A stretch of 64,000 nt of DNA from Adiantum capillus-veneris (Eukaryota > Streptophyta > Polypodiopsida > Polypodiales > Pteridaceae). The stretch's first letter is position 1. Each line of letters opens with the position of its first letter. Where the stretch lies: positions 102,249,087-102,313,086 of the forward strand of contig CM043966.1 in assembly GCA_014529385.2 (NCBI GenBank), read 5' to 3'. The translations under genes were made by a program, and so were the position numbers. Shown one piece after another: positions 10,662 to 22,380 of the stretch. The notes under the pieces were generated by a model. It worked only from the letters and a program-made list of their open reading frames with translations, searched no databases and was not told the DNA's origin.

Positions 10662-11454
10662 ATGGAGAGCCAACGCCAAATGTCTGGATATCCTCTTTTC
10701 TTTGGAGAGCCTGGAGAGGATGCATAATTATTTCTAGCTAATTTTAAGATGTCTTGCCGTATCAAGAGGATAGTAATTGATCAAGAACGTGTAGAAATGT
10801 TTGAGGTGGTCCTTAGGAAAGATGCTAGCACTTGGTTTGACTCTTTGCCTGAGGAAGTTAAAGGGAATTACACGGAAGTTTTGAATCGTTTCAAGAAATA
10901 CTTCTTTGATCCCCAAAACACTTAGAAATTATGGCAAGATATTGTTTCTCATAAGCAAAAAGACTTAGATGACTACTATTTGTACAAGCAAGAGTTCCTA
11001 CGTCTTTGGGCTCTATGGATATGAAATGTTGCTAACCCTGGTGATGGTGCAAAATTTCTAAAGAAGGAGAGGTTCATAGCCGGACTCTTTCCTGATCTTA
11101 AGGTAAACCTTGAGGCGGGTGCACCTGCTACCTTTGATGCATGTGAAACTAGGGCTGCTGAGAAATATAGGAAACTCAAGTGCTTAAGGGGGGAGGTTCC
11201 AATAGAAGGTCTTAGACCCAAAGGTAAGTCACAAGCATCAACATCTAAGGAGCTTCCTGAGGTAACAGCGGAAGTGATTGAGAAGTTAAATGAATCTTTA
11301 AGCAGCTTGTCAATTCACCTTGCACAAGCTGTAGGTCCAAAGGGACAAGCAAAGAAGTCTGAAGAGCGAGACCCACGACCTAGGAGAGTCTTGCAATGTT
11401 GGAATTGCGGTGAGTCTGGACATGGGATGTATAATTGTCCTTGTCTGACCTAAC
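10662..11454 (+). pseudogene. Element B: gag
   Basis: From ATG 10662 the frame holds a gag capsid (YPLFFGEPGEDA, TWFDSLPEEVKGNY, LNRFKKYFF, YKQEFLRLW, KKERFIAGLFPDLKV) and a zinc knuckle, CWNCGESGHGMYNC. In-frame stops occur in the capsid (TAA after GEDA, TAG after DPQNT, TGA after LWALWI), so no full protein can be made. Pol continues in another frame, so there is also a frameshift near 11440. Confidence 0.8.
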
Positions 11455-12252
11455 TTGAATTACCCAATGATGAATGCAGGTGAAGGAACTAGTCAACAAC
11501 CACGGCTTATACAAAGGCCAAATGGAGCAAGACTACCTCCACAAGGAGGGGAAGGAGTTCCACCTTTGCCAGACCCAAACGTGCATGTGGTAGAGGTGAC
11601 AAATTCAAGAGAGGTTGACATGGAAGCAAATGGCATTAAGCGTGGCTGAGGGAAAGGTAAGGAGAAAGAAGGAGTTACATCACAAAGTGACCATGGACGA
11701 GAAAAGAAGGCAAAGGAGACCAAGGAAGCTAAGAGGACTCGACGTCGTATCAACTTCCAAGACTTTCCTCTTGGACATGGAATGGCTCCATACAACCTGT
11801 TGGAAGACATGAGAGGTAAGGGTCCTAATATCTCGTGGCCTCAACTTCTTGCATTATGTCCACAAGTTAGGAGGGATTTAACAAGGGCAGCTAGCACTAG
11901 GAGAAAGGTAAAAGAGAGTGTGCCTATTGTAAAAATTGCACAAGCTGAAATGAATGAGGACATTACACCTGTGCTAGATTGTTACATAAAAGGGAGATTG
12001 GTTAGGAAAGGTCTAGTGGATGGGGGTGCACAAATTTGCATCATGACAGAGGGACTCATGCAAAAACTAGGCATGCACATCCATGAGACACCTGAAATTA
12101 AGGTCAAGATGTCAAACAATAGCAAGGCTAGGTGCGTAGGCATTTGTAAAAATGTTTTTGTGGAGGCCTTTGGCATTAAGAAGGCAGTGGATTTCTATGT
12201 CATGTCTACCAAAGGAAATGGTTACCCATTTATCCTAGGGAGACCATAGCTA
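11455..12252 (+). pseudogene. Element B: protease region
   Basis: One frame from about 11455, broken by TGA at 11647-11649 and TAG at 12247-12249. A basic, charged linker leads to INFQDFPLGHGMAPYNLLED and ISWPQLLALCPQVRR, then the protease core VDGGAQICIMTEGLM with the catalytic Asp present, and NGYPFILGRP before the TAG. The downstream RT continues in the same frame. Unlike element A, the active-site Asp is intact. Confidence 0.8.
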
Positions 12253-13020
12253 ATGAAAATGCGAGCGTTGCAGGATTGGGAGAGTGGAAAGCTAATTTAT
12301 AGGAACGACAATCATAAGAAGGTTGTCTTTGACATGAAGGAGCAACGCCAAGAGGAGCTCCATGAAGAATCATCTCAAAGTGAGACGGAAGAAGGTTGGA
12401 CCGATAACACTTCAGAAGAAGAAAGTAGCGGCAGCATTACTGAAGAGGAGTCTTCCATCGAAGTCATGGGAGTAAGGTTTAAGCTAACCAACCAAGAGAC
12501 CTCTTGTCAAGGTTTGGAGGAGGTAGGTTCCCAAGAGAACCAAAAAGTGGAAGATGAAAGAATGCTAGAAGGTATGCTATCTACAACACTTACAAAGGAT
12601 GAAAGAGAGGAGTTCAAATGTGTGCTAAGGAATCTTCCTAGGCTTTTTGCTAAAGACTACACCGATGTGCGTGGAGTAGATGCTGTTCAACACAAAATTG
12701 AGTTGAAGCCAGAGGCCACACCTAAGGCTCAGAAGCTACGAAGGCTAGGAGTCATCAAGGAGCAGGCTTTACTCAAGGAGGTAAGAAATCTTCTAGCAGC
12801 AGGTTTCATTTATCCAGTGGAGAATTCAGAGTGGGTCTCTCCCGTTGTTGTCACTCCTAAGAAAAACGGAAAGTGGAGGGTGTGTGTGGATTACCGTCCA
12901 CTCAATGAGGCAACAAAAAGAGATCACTTTCCCCTCCCATTTCAGGATGAGATACTAAATGAGGTAGCTGGTCATGAAAGTAAACTGTGTGTGATGGCTA
13001 CTCAGGCTACTTTCAAATAG
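12253..13020 (+). pseudogene. Element B: RT, N-terminal part
   Basis: Continues the protease frame with an acidic serine-rich linker, then HKIELKPEATPKAQKLRRLG and the RT fingers (TPKKNGKWRVCVDYRPLN, HFPLPFQDEILNEVAGHE). A one-base deletion near 12980 shifts the frame, so the CDGYSGYF block is garbled and a TAG follows at 13018. RT resumes in another frame at 13041. Confidence 0.85.
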
Positions 13021-13040
13021 GTATCGCATTGGAAGATTAA

Positions 13041-15182
13041 TTGAAAACAACCTTTATCACTCCTTGGGGTTGTTATGCTTTTAGAGTCATGCCATTTGGT
13101 CTGACAAATGCTCCTGCAACATTCCAACGTTTCATGAACATGGTGTTTCAAGCATTCTTTGGAAAGTCAATTAGGGTGTTCATTGATGATTTCTGCATTT
13201 ATAGCTCAAAATCATTGCATCTACAAAGGGTACAAGAAGGTTTAAAGAAGCTCTACGTCATGGGAGGTCAACTCAACCCCGACAAGTGCCACATAGGTGA
13301 GGATGAAGTGATCTTGCTCGATCACAAGGTTTCCTATAAAGGCATTGAGGTGGATCCTTCAAAGGCAAAGTCTCTTATTGAGCTCCCATCACCGAAGAGT
13401 CTTAAGGAGGTCATCTCTTTCATTCAGAAGGTGAAGTATATGTCACGCTTCATTCACTTAGCCTCAGAGTTGCTTCATCCTTTGCAAAATTTGACACAAC
13501 AAGTAGAATTTGCATGGTCTGATGAGCTTGAAGAGTATTTTTGTAACTTTAAAGTCATTTTGTCAGAGCTACTAACATTCATGCCTCCTTGTTGGGAGTA
13601 CACATTCTTTGTTAGCTCTAGTGTTGGAAGGGAAACAATTGGTGTTGTGTTGCTACAACAAGATCCCCACAGTACAAGGATGCGACCAATCTACTTTGCT
13701 AGTAGGGTCATGAATGCTTTGGAGAGAGACTACACAGAAGCAGAACTCATGATGCTTTCTCTCATGTTTGCGGTGAGAAAGTTTAGATCCTACCTGCTAC
13801 CAAAACCTTTTGTAATCCTCACTGCAGAAAATTTGTTCCTTTGGGTATCATCTCAAATGAATCTTAGTACTAGGATCTCAAAGTGGATTATGGATTTGCA
13901 AGAGTTCCAATACTCTTTCAAGGTAGAAGATAGTGTGCGTGCACAATTGGCAGGGATTCTCACTTATAGGGTACATGAGAAGGATATTAAGGTGCCTCAA
14001 GTAAAAACCCTACCATTGCCACCACCAAAAAGTATTCCCAATGCTTTTACCTTGTTCTTTGATGGAGGTTTTCGACGATCCACAGGGAAAGCAGGGGGAG
14101 GGCTAGTGTTGCTCAACCCAAGTGGAGAGGTGTTCATGAAAGAGAAGGTCAATCTACCAGGTTCAACTAGCAACAATGAAGCAGAATACGACACACTACT
14201 TCATGGTTTGAAGATGTGCATTGGCCAAGGGATAAAACGTCTCATGGTAAAGGGAGATGCACTTCTCATTGTTAAACAGATTTTAGGCATTTGGGCATGC
14301 AAGAATGAAATCTTAAGGACAAAAGTTCATGCCATTCGTAGGATGTTTAATCAGTTTGAAGAAGTGAAACTATATCATATTCCGAGGAAACAAAATGAAG
14401 ATGCCGATTTACTTGTACAACAAGCAGTTACATGTGTTGAGAGAGAAGTGCAGGTCATCATGGTGGCATCAGCTGTCAAGCAACCGAGATACCAGGGATT
14501 GGAGTCATTGGATCCCATTATTGGCTACATTTTGGAGGGTGAGTTTCCACAAGACTTCACGAAGGCTCAGAAGAGGAGACTCATGAAGAAGGCAAGTTTC
14601 TATCTCTTCCTAGAAGGCTCCCTCTATCAAAGAGGGAAGGATCAAGTGTGCAGAAGAGTACCAACTATCAAGGAAATTCTAGCCATTCTAAAAGGTTTGC
14701 ATGAAGAGGCATGTGGTGGTCATTTTGCCCAAGAATCAACTGTGAAGAAGATTTTGCTTGCGGGGTATGTTTGGCCAAGCTTGCATGTGGATGTTCAACA
14801 TTGGTGTAAAAGCTGTCACAATTGTCAGATAAATGGAAATAGAAGGTTGGTGCATGGCCCGAGGCAAATAGTGCTTGCAAATGGACCCTTTGAAAAGTGG
14901 GGCATTGATGCTATGGGTCCTCTGCCTAGGACAAAAAATGGTAAACTCTACATTCTAATGGCTGTAGACTATATGACTAGGTGGGTGGAAGCTCAAAGTG
15001 TGGCAAGAGTGAATGAGAGGACAGTTAGCAAGTTTGTATACAATCACATTTGTTGCAGATTTGGCACACCTTTGGAGATTGTTTCTGATAATGGTCCAGG
15101 GTTTAGGAAGGGTTTTCTCACAGAAGTTTGTGAAGAGCTTCACATTCTACATCGTCATAGCACACCATACTACCCACAGTAA
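13041..15182 (+). pseudogene. Element B: RT, RNase H, aRNH and integrase (first part)
   Basis: A 713-residue open frame. In order: RT palm (MPFGLTNAPATF, VFIDDF near residue 49); connection and Ty3-type RNase H (RPIYFASRVM, FAVRKFRSYLL); aRNH from about residue 335, with FDGGFRR, the E of NNEAEY, KGDALL and NEDADLL giving D-E-D-D; integrase zinc region (H-x-GGHF, CKSCHNC); and core with GIDAMGPL and SDNGPGF. The frame stops at TAA 15180-15182, just before the catalytic Glu segment, which continues in the same frame. This is the longest pol frame in the window and the clearest evidence of dual RNase H. Confidence 0.88.
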
Positions 15183-15923
15183 AATGGTTTGGTGGAGAAG
15201 GCTAATGGTGTCATTGCAGGAATCATTAGAAAGATGGTGCAAAACAAGACAAAATTATGGGATGACTTCTTGGATGGTGCCTTGTGGGCATATCGAACCA
15301 CATATAGGGAAGCCATGGAGTTCACACCATTTCACTTGGCCTATGGTCAAGAGGCTTTGCAACTTATCGTGCTCAACATTCCAACAATGCAACTTCATGG
15401 CAAAGGAGCACAAGATGATCAAGAGGTATGGATGGATCGACTTCTTACGTTAGTGGAGCTTGAGTGGAAAAGAGAAGCAGCATATGGGTGCTACAAGAGG
15501 AAAGCCACACAAGCGAAAGAAACGCACGACAAGAAACTGAAGGACAAAGGTATAAAGGAAGGAGAGCTTGTGCTAAGGTATGACAATCGACTTGACAATC
15601 GTTTTGATGCCAAGTTTGAAACTAGATGGCAAGGGCCATACATAGTCAAGAAGGCTTTCAATTCTAGTTACTATCAGCTTATGGACTTGAATGGTAAAGA
15701 GCACTCCAAGAAGGTAAACGGGTATCGCTTGAAGCCCTATTTGAGTCGCCTTCTACCAAAGGATCTACCAAAGATCTGTCCAAAGGCCGCTGTCTCATGT
15801 AAGTATTGTTACATGAAGCATGAGTGTAACTCCAGCCAAAATTCTGAGGGGCCAAACAATGAAGATCTCGTCAAGGACCCTGAAGCACTCTCTTTGGAAA
15901 AGATGCTCTATGATGGTACATGA
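15183..15923 (+). pseudogene. Element B: integrase C-terminal part
   Basis: In frame with the preceding ORF after one TAA. It begins NGLVEKANGVI, with the third catalytic residue (Glu), then LWAYRTTYREAMEFTPFHLAYG and the C-terminal domain (LRYDNRLDNRFDAKFETRWQGPYIV, VNGYRLKPYL). About 50 residues with several cysteines follow the usual end. TGA stop at 15921-15923, just before the purine tract. Confidence 0.85.
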
Positions 15924-15936
15924 ATATACCATCATC

Positions 15937-15951
15937 CTGGGGGAGGGCTAA
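15937..15951 (+). other. Element B polypurine tract
   Basis: CTGGGGGAGGGCTAA directly before the 3' LTR. C (complement of 31347-31361) and D (complement of 51412-51428) have the same GGGCTAA-type tract. Confidence 0.8.
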
Positions 15952-18900
15952 TGATAGCAGTTTTTTGTCTCTCCATAATTGCCATAGTAAGTTACTCCAC
16001 CCTACCAAATTCACCCAAACGCTATGGCTATCCCTACCATTTCACTGTACATAGGCGTGTGTGAGTTAGGGGGCTTTTCCCATATCTTCTTAAAAACCCT
16101 CAGCTAGCTAGTCACTGCGCTAGTTGAGCCAAAAAAATAAAAAAATAAAAAAATAAAAGTATATTATGGCCTCTTTGTGTGTAAATATTTCATTGTATAT
16201 ATGGCCTAAATATAGGGATTTTTTATAATTATTTTGGTATTTTAATATTTCTACTTAGGTGTGTGTTTTATTAAACCTATGTACACCTTCTTTCATCCTC
16301 TTACACCATAATTATATTTTTTGTCAATATGTACATACTCTAACCTCATATTTTTCCTTTATACAAATCACTCCCACATTTTCACCCTCACCCTTGTGAA
16401 AACAAAAAATTGATTTCTACTCATTGGTTACGTTTATTATATTATTTACTTACATACCTTTTCCTCTTTCACCCAAAATAATTCAAGGAGGGACCATATC
16501 ATATGATTCCAATATCTTTCCATATCGATAACTCCTCCATATTTTTATTATTATTTTTACTCATTATTCTAACACCATGTGCTCATTGAGCTAAAGTCCA
16601 TGAATAGTCCATACACTAGTCCCACCGTGTATATATTTCTTTATTCACCAATAATCCTCCTCCATGCATGGGTCAAGGGCAACTTGGATGCTTTGTATTA
16701 TAATATGACAAAGGAGGGGCTCACTCTTGGATGCATTGTACAAATTCAACAAAGGAGGGGGCCACTAAAAGACTTTTGTAGGCATAAAAACAGTCTTTTT
16801 GGTGAGAATTTTGGCACCTATCTCCACTCCGAATTTGGAGTGGTGGTCAAAAGAGAAAATGTAGCCCATGCTCTGAATAATCACCTCAAATTTTTTCATG
16901 ATTCTTGGAGCTACCAGCGGTGAGCTATGATTTTTTGAGTGGACCCCAGTCTGCCCACTTTTCTCACAAGTAGCCCTTAGTCTTCTCTCACTCTTCCACA
17001 CACCTACTCACTCTTACACATCCCTCCCTCTCCTTCCCTCACTCAAACCTGCAATTTCCATGGCTTCTCCCACCCTCTTCACCATTATCCTTCTCTCTCA
17101 TCCCTATAGTTCTTTTATGAACCTCTACATACATACACCCTCTCCATGTCTCTCTCTATTGCTTCTATGTTACAATTTCATTTACCTCTCCTAAAAGAAT
17201 CTAAAATTCAGCATCTTAACACTAGGTTGGTAATGGGACACTTTTATGTCCTAGGACACTTTTATGTCCTGTGAAGAGACCATGTTCCTTGAATTATGTC
17301 AAGAGTTTCAAAATGGATTTGGAGGTGCTATCTATCTAGAAATTTGTCTCATGAGCTGAAAAAAACTCGATATTTTTTTGGAATATCAATTCCATCTTTA
17401 ACATTGTCCTTGCACAACATTTCACAACCTAAACTGTGTGAAAAAACGGGTCCTGTTTTTGGCTTTTTTCAACTTTTTGCAACTATACCACTCTAGAATT
17501 CATGTTTGTGAGGTCTATAATGATAGAGAACTATCTTTAGTAGTCCTCAACATGTCCTGATGCTTCTAGGGAGAAATAAATATTAAAGTTGTAAGTTATG
17601 ACCAAATTACAAAAATTGTCAAATCCTATTTTTTAGCCAATTTTAGCTCTTCTATGAATTTTTTGGTGGATTTCATGATATCCAAATTCATTTTTGATTT
17701 TCTATGTCGCATATTGCAACATAAAGCTAACATTCCTTGAGTTTTAGGGCACCTAATACCCTATTTTGCATAGTATACAACGATGGTTTATTTTTTTCAA
17801 TTATGGAAGAAAACGAAACATTCAAGTATATCAAGTACAACTTTTTCAATATTGTTAGTTTCTTGTCACAACTACATGCATTTTGTAGGTAGTAACCATA
17901 TCTAGTCATAAGGATCAAATTTGGCTAGATATTGAATAGTTTCTATGGGATTCTACAACTCATAATGTTCAACCCAGTATCTTCATGTCTGTTGTATTTA
18001 ACACTTCATCTTTGTCCCCAAGATTCCCCTTGGTAAGAGATGTATGATTATTTTGACATGCTCCATGGATCCTTATGAACATAAAAGACAATAGGGAACT
18101 AAGAAAACAAGCACATATTATTTGTACTGAGCGTGTCTATAGAAACTTTGATGATAGGCTTGCAGAATGGTAAAAATTCAACTTTTTTGTACCTATTTAT
18201 TTTGGCAAAACAAAAACTAGTGAGTGAGAAGCAATCATATGTTCTGATCACCAACCCATTGAAGTTAACTAGGGAATTTGTCTCAAGGCCTACAAAAATC
18301 CCGAATCTTATTTTTATGCAACAATACGTAAGAAATGACTGTTTTGATGAAAATTCACTGGTCCATCAACTTTGGAGGCTTGGTGTGACCAAAAGATTAG
18401 AAATTTTACAAGTTTCTTATTTTTTCCATGTTCAGTAAGCCTTGAATTATAACCTCATGAAAGGATTTTAAAAAATGAGTGGATCTACTATGGTTTTGGA
18501 GGTTTTTTTTCAAAACCCTGAAAGGACACTTTTATGTCCTGTTAGGTTACCAACCTAGTGCTAACCATGATAACTTCTGCAAATTGAGGATTTTTCATCA
18601 ACAAATCCTCTTTTCATCGTGGTGGTCAACCGTGACGGCGGCGTAAAGAAGCGAAGAAGAAGAAGAAGACCAACGATCATTTTTTCCACAATCTACACAA
18701 GGGTGAGTTCAAGCTTCTTCAAAGCTTCACCATCTCAATGATTCTCGTTTAATTCACCCCTCTTCCTTCATCAAATCAACTCATCCTATCCATTGTAAAT
18801 GTATCACTAACAATTCTAGTGATTATTACCACTAACAACTAACTTCTCTTGTAAAAATGCACCCACACTATCAACATATGGAGTAGGCAACCGTACAAGT

Positions 18901-19602
18901 AAACCAAATTCACTCACTCCCATGGAAGTTTCTCTCCTGTCACCACATCAATAATTCTCTTACTTGAGCCCACATCCATGTGACTCAAGAGAAAAGAGAG
19001 ACCCCATTCTCATTTGAAATTCATAAAAATTCATAATCCTTGATCTTTCCTAATAAAATTGATTAAGCTTAATCCTAATCAAGGATTCTAAAACCTATAA
19101 ATAGAACCTATTCCTCCTTGTAAAAGACATCACTATAACATTGCACACTAGATTGAGCGTACCACACGCCAGTTCTATCTTGGTTGTAAAGAGAGAGTAA
19201 GCTTTCTATACACCATCACCTTGGTGCATAGAAAAGCTTGAGCTAGTTTGAGTGAGTGCGAGTAGAAGATATTCTTCCTACCATTGTTGTATCTACCCCA
19301 ACATCAATGAATTGATAGTTTTGGGTGCAATTCATGTCCAAAGGCTCACACTTCTCCTCCAATTTGGCTTGGCAAACTCATTCAGCTTCATAAGGTGACT
19401 TGTTTCATTAAAGGATGTTGTTTTGTTGCTTGTGATTCATTGGCTATTGTTTGGCTACCATTGTAAGAGGGTGGATGGTGAGAAGGCTCCCATAACCCTA
19501 AGATAATGTGCTAGTGATGCTATAACCAAATCTTGTCACTTGATTCCGCAAGGTCTAAGTTCCTTTTTTGTGCAAAATATAAAGTTGAAGCTAAGTTGTA
19601 CA

Positions 19603-19676
<74 letters not shown>

Positions 19677-19935
19677 TTTTAGTGTGTGAGAGTGTTCCAT
19701 TGGTGTTAGGGTTAGTGTAAATTCCTTGCTTGTTTGTGGGTTGCTCTAACGATTCTCCTCTTTTGCGTCCTAGTTCGCTCTTGAACTAGGTGGTGCCCCT
19801 TGTGTAGTTGGGATTTGGCTGTGGGTTTGTTGTTTTGGTTTGTGTTGTGTTGTGCCCCAACCCCATTGAGCAGCACAGGAGCCTTGAAGGGTGTCTAGAG
19901 GTTGCTCTTCTTGTTGCCCACCCCAGACCGCCTCA
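15952..19935 (+). repeat. Element B 3' LTR, interrupted by CACTA element
   Basis: Matches the 5' LTR end to end except for a 1341-bp insertion at 17220-18560. Small differences include the first 20 bases (TGATAGCAG against TGATAGCCC) and a longer CT tract. Ends CGCCTCA at 19935, followed by the duplication ATAG. Confidence 0.93.
17220..18560 (+). mobile_element. Non-autonomous CACTA (CMC/EnSpm-type) transposon
   Basis: The 5' end reads CACTAGGTTGGTAA and the 3' end TTACCAACCTAGTG, a perfect 14-bp terminal inverted repeat with the CACTA signature. The motif GGACACTTTTATGTCC, itself an inverted repeat, occurs twice near the left end and once near the right end, like the subterminal transposase sites of this superfamily. 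The intact 5' LTR of B shows the empty site (CATCTTAACCATG); flanks here are TTAA and CTAA, compatible with a 3-bp TAA duplication plus one extra or changed base. No transposase is recognisable in its short ORFs, so it would need an enzyme in trans. Confidence 0.88.
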
Positions 19936-20359
19936 ATAGTTACAAGAGGTTCAATTGGATAGGACGAGTGCATTGGAACATTATGGGAAGATGTAGGATA
20001 AGTCTTTGGCAAAGATAAATGAAAAGGTCAAAAGTAAGGGTATCAAGAAGCATGACTTGGTTTTGCATTACAATAGTAAGTTGGAAAACACCTTCCAAAA
20101 GAAGTTTCAAATTAAGTGGGAAGGCCCTTTCAAGGTAGTGGAGTGTTTTCCGTATGGTACATATCAGTTGGCTAACTTGGATGGGATTTTACATAAGTCA
20201 AGGGTAAATGGATTGCGTCTTAAATTGTTTCATGCTAGATTAATGATGGTGGAGCAAGATGAGCTGTCTGTGGAGCAAGTAACGTTGGTGGTGAGGGATA
20301 AGGAGACCTCTGACGCGGCGAGTCTCATATCTCTTTTTGTTGCTGCTGATCACGAATGA
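19936..20359 (+). pseudogene. Element E: integrase, C-terminal part
   Basis: Continuation of the integrase cut at 7436. The frame resumes with LQEVQLDRTSALEHYG, then an ORF from 20006 holding DLVLHYNSKLENTFQKKFQ, KWEGPFKVVECFPYGTYQL and the HKSRVNGLRLK end, which is the usual gypsy integrase C-terminal domain, plus about 45 extra residues. TGA stop at 20357-20359. Together with 6587-7436 it shows element E was about 12.5 kb shorter here before B inserted. Confidence 0.85.
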
Positions 20360-20365
20360 TCTAGC

Positions 20366-20387
20366 AGGCTAGGGGATGGGCAAATTA
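20366..20387 (+). other. Possible polypurine tract of element E
   Basis: AGGCTAGGGGATGGG followed by a short AT spacer, just after the integrase stop and before a TGTTAGG start. Confidence 0.4.
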
Positions 20388-21774
20388 TGTTAGGAGTTTT
20401 TTTGGAAGAAGCGATTGCGCATATGTACATACACATGCATGGTGCATTTAATAAAGAATTTCCCATTGTCCAGAGCCAGGTGGTTACATGGGGCCCACAT
20501 TGTGGGTTTACAGGTAGGACATCATGTACATAGTGAATCTATTTTCATCGTCACCAGTATCAGTGTGTTTTTTCTATAATAATGAGGATTTTGCAGTGCG
20601 TAAAACTTCTCAAGGAAGCTATCCGCAGGCCGATGCCATGAGGTAATCAGGTGCATTAGATGGCATCTAGTGGCGTCAAGAGGTCGAATGGGGTCAATAT
20701 TTGCACGTGGATACACAACGTGGGTGTTTTCTTGTGATAATTATGCAAAAATATCATCATGAGAACTATATCTGGGGTCACTTCACATGGTTTCAGGATG
20801 CATTATTGGAAAAATTTGAGTGCCAGGTGTGCGGATGAATGCAGCAGGGTGATAACTATGCACTGCGAGGCCACTTTTTGGCATGTTCGGGGTCCGTTTG
20901 AGGTCAACTAAAAGGCCAAAGGTGACCAAGTAATAAAGCTAAGTGTGGGAACTGAAAAACCTAAGAGAAGACCAAAAAAATCATGGAGATAAGAGGAGGA
21001 ACAGCCGCAACTGAGTTTTTTGCTGTTTTTGGAGCCTGTTTTGGCCATAAACTGTTCATCCGAGGTCGGATTTGAGAACTTTGACATTGTAGACTTGGGT
21101 TTTGGGCCGTTCTGGACACGATGGCACTGTCCATTTTTCCAAATTCCTCATTGGTTTTCTAATGTTTTTCCTGTGTAAGTTTCTCCAGTGAGTGAAGCCT
21201 CTGCTCCAATTTGTGATTGTATCTGGCATATTTTACCCATATTGTGTGAGCTATTTGCCCCATTGGTGTTGGTCCAAGCTCAATTATATCGAAACATAAA
21301 AAATTATCCTCTTTTGAGCTGAGTTTTTTGGGTGTGTGTGTGTGTGTGTCTCTCTCTGTGTTGAGTGGGCAAATGGATAGTTTCTCTCCTCTCACTCCAT
21401 CAGTGTGTTCCCTGTCTCGGCCAGATGGGTTGTGTAAGCTAAGTGGTGCCCCATAGCGTGTGTTTGTATCATCCCAAGAGTGTGTGTCGGGTCATTATAG
21501 AGGCGTTGTGTTTTCATCCCGCTCACAGTGTCATTATCTGTCCTAAGGCATTGACAATGGTGTTCCATGATGTTGGGATAAGCACCGAGCAGCCATCAGC
21601 TACTGTTGTTGGGTCTGATTGAACTGGATCATAAACCATGGCGAGAGCCATGTATGGTAATGCTTCCAAATCTTGTTTTTGAAAAATAAATAGGCCTTTG
21701 AGAGGGTTATGTTGTAATTGTTGTAGTCGATCCTTCTTGGCTATGGATAAAGACAATTCGATGTAAGGAATTTG
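20388..21774 (+). other. Possible 3' LTR of element E (extent unknown)
   Basis: A TG-starting sequence after the purine tract, as expected for the 3' LTR. No partner LTR is in the window, so the end cannot be placed. It holds a TG repeat near 21335 and no convincing gene. Confidence 0.35.
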
Positions 21775-22380
21775 GTAGCTCAATTGGCAGGTGTTGGGCC
21801 CTTTCCTTTGTTAGTATTGACTACCACCTGTTCAATGCTTAGCGTTTCTTACTAGCCTTTTCCAGTGCTGATTTTTGTTGGATTCTACTCTTCAGGTGCT
21901 GCTGAAGTCTGGCCTACTGAGGATTTTTCAGTAGGCAAGGACTTGACCTGACTCTCTAGTTGCTTTAGTAAAGTAGTACTCTTGGCCAACATAATCCTTA
22001 GTTTTTTTGAACCACTGTCTTCCACCTTTGTAGCCTTCTTCTTCTATCTAGTGAGGGCCAATTGATTGCCTAGAGATTCTTCGTCTGAAGATAGCTCTAC
22101 ATTGTTAGTGGTTGTAATGGGCTTCAGACTCCAAGCCATCTTTACCTAGAAAGAGGCTTTTGGAGTAGTTGCCTAGTATAGAAATTTCCAGACATACCAA
22201 GCCTTAAATACATTCTGAGCTTTCAGCTTGGCAGTCTGTTGTAACACATTGTGAGACAAGATCTGGCACAAATTAATTTTAGCTTTAGAATTTAGCCTCT
22301 TTGCGAGCAGCATGGCAAACACTTTTTATGACACATGTGGGATTATTCTTCAAACTGACAGCCTCAAGAAACCTTTAGGA
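21775..22380 (-). pseudogene. Decayed coding sequence of unknown type
   Basis: On the minus strand one frame gives a charged protein-like stretch, including MLLAKRLNSKAKINLCQIL and later VELSSDEESLGNQLALTR and LLKQLESQVKSLPTEKSS, with about six stops. The lysine/glutamine-rich, coil-like composition suggests remains of a plant transposable-element protein. I do not recognise the family. Confidence 0.3.

Larger units (their letters stand above)
7437..19935 (+). mobile_element. Tat-lineage Ty3/gypsy retrotransposon B, complete, nested in E
   Basis: Two direct LTRs (7437-10048 and 15952-19935) begin TGATAG and end CGCCTCA. The flanks are ATAG at 7433-7436 and ATAG at 19936-19939, a flush 4-bp target duplication. 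Inside, in order, are a primer site, two small ORFs, gag, protease, RT, RNase H, aRNH, integrase and a purine-rich tract. Apart from the CACTA insertion the LTRs look nearly identical by eye, yet gag and pol carry several stops and frameshifts. Removing B rejoins the integrase of E. Confidence 0.93.

Noticed and set aside
932-15182. Stops in pol as products of C-to-T change at methylated CAG sites
   Set aside because: Several stops replace Lys/Leu, Tyr or other codons by comparison among elements, so deamination does not explain the pattern in general.
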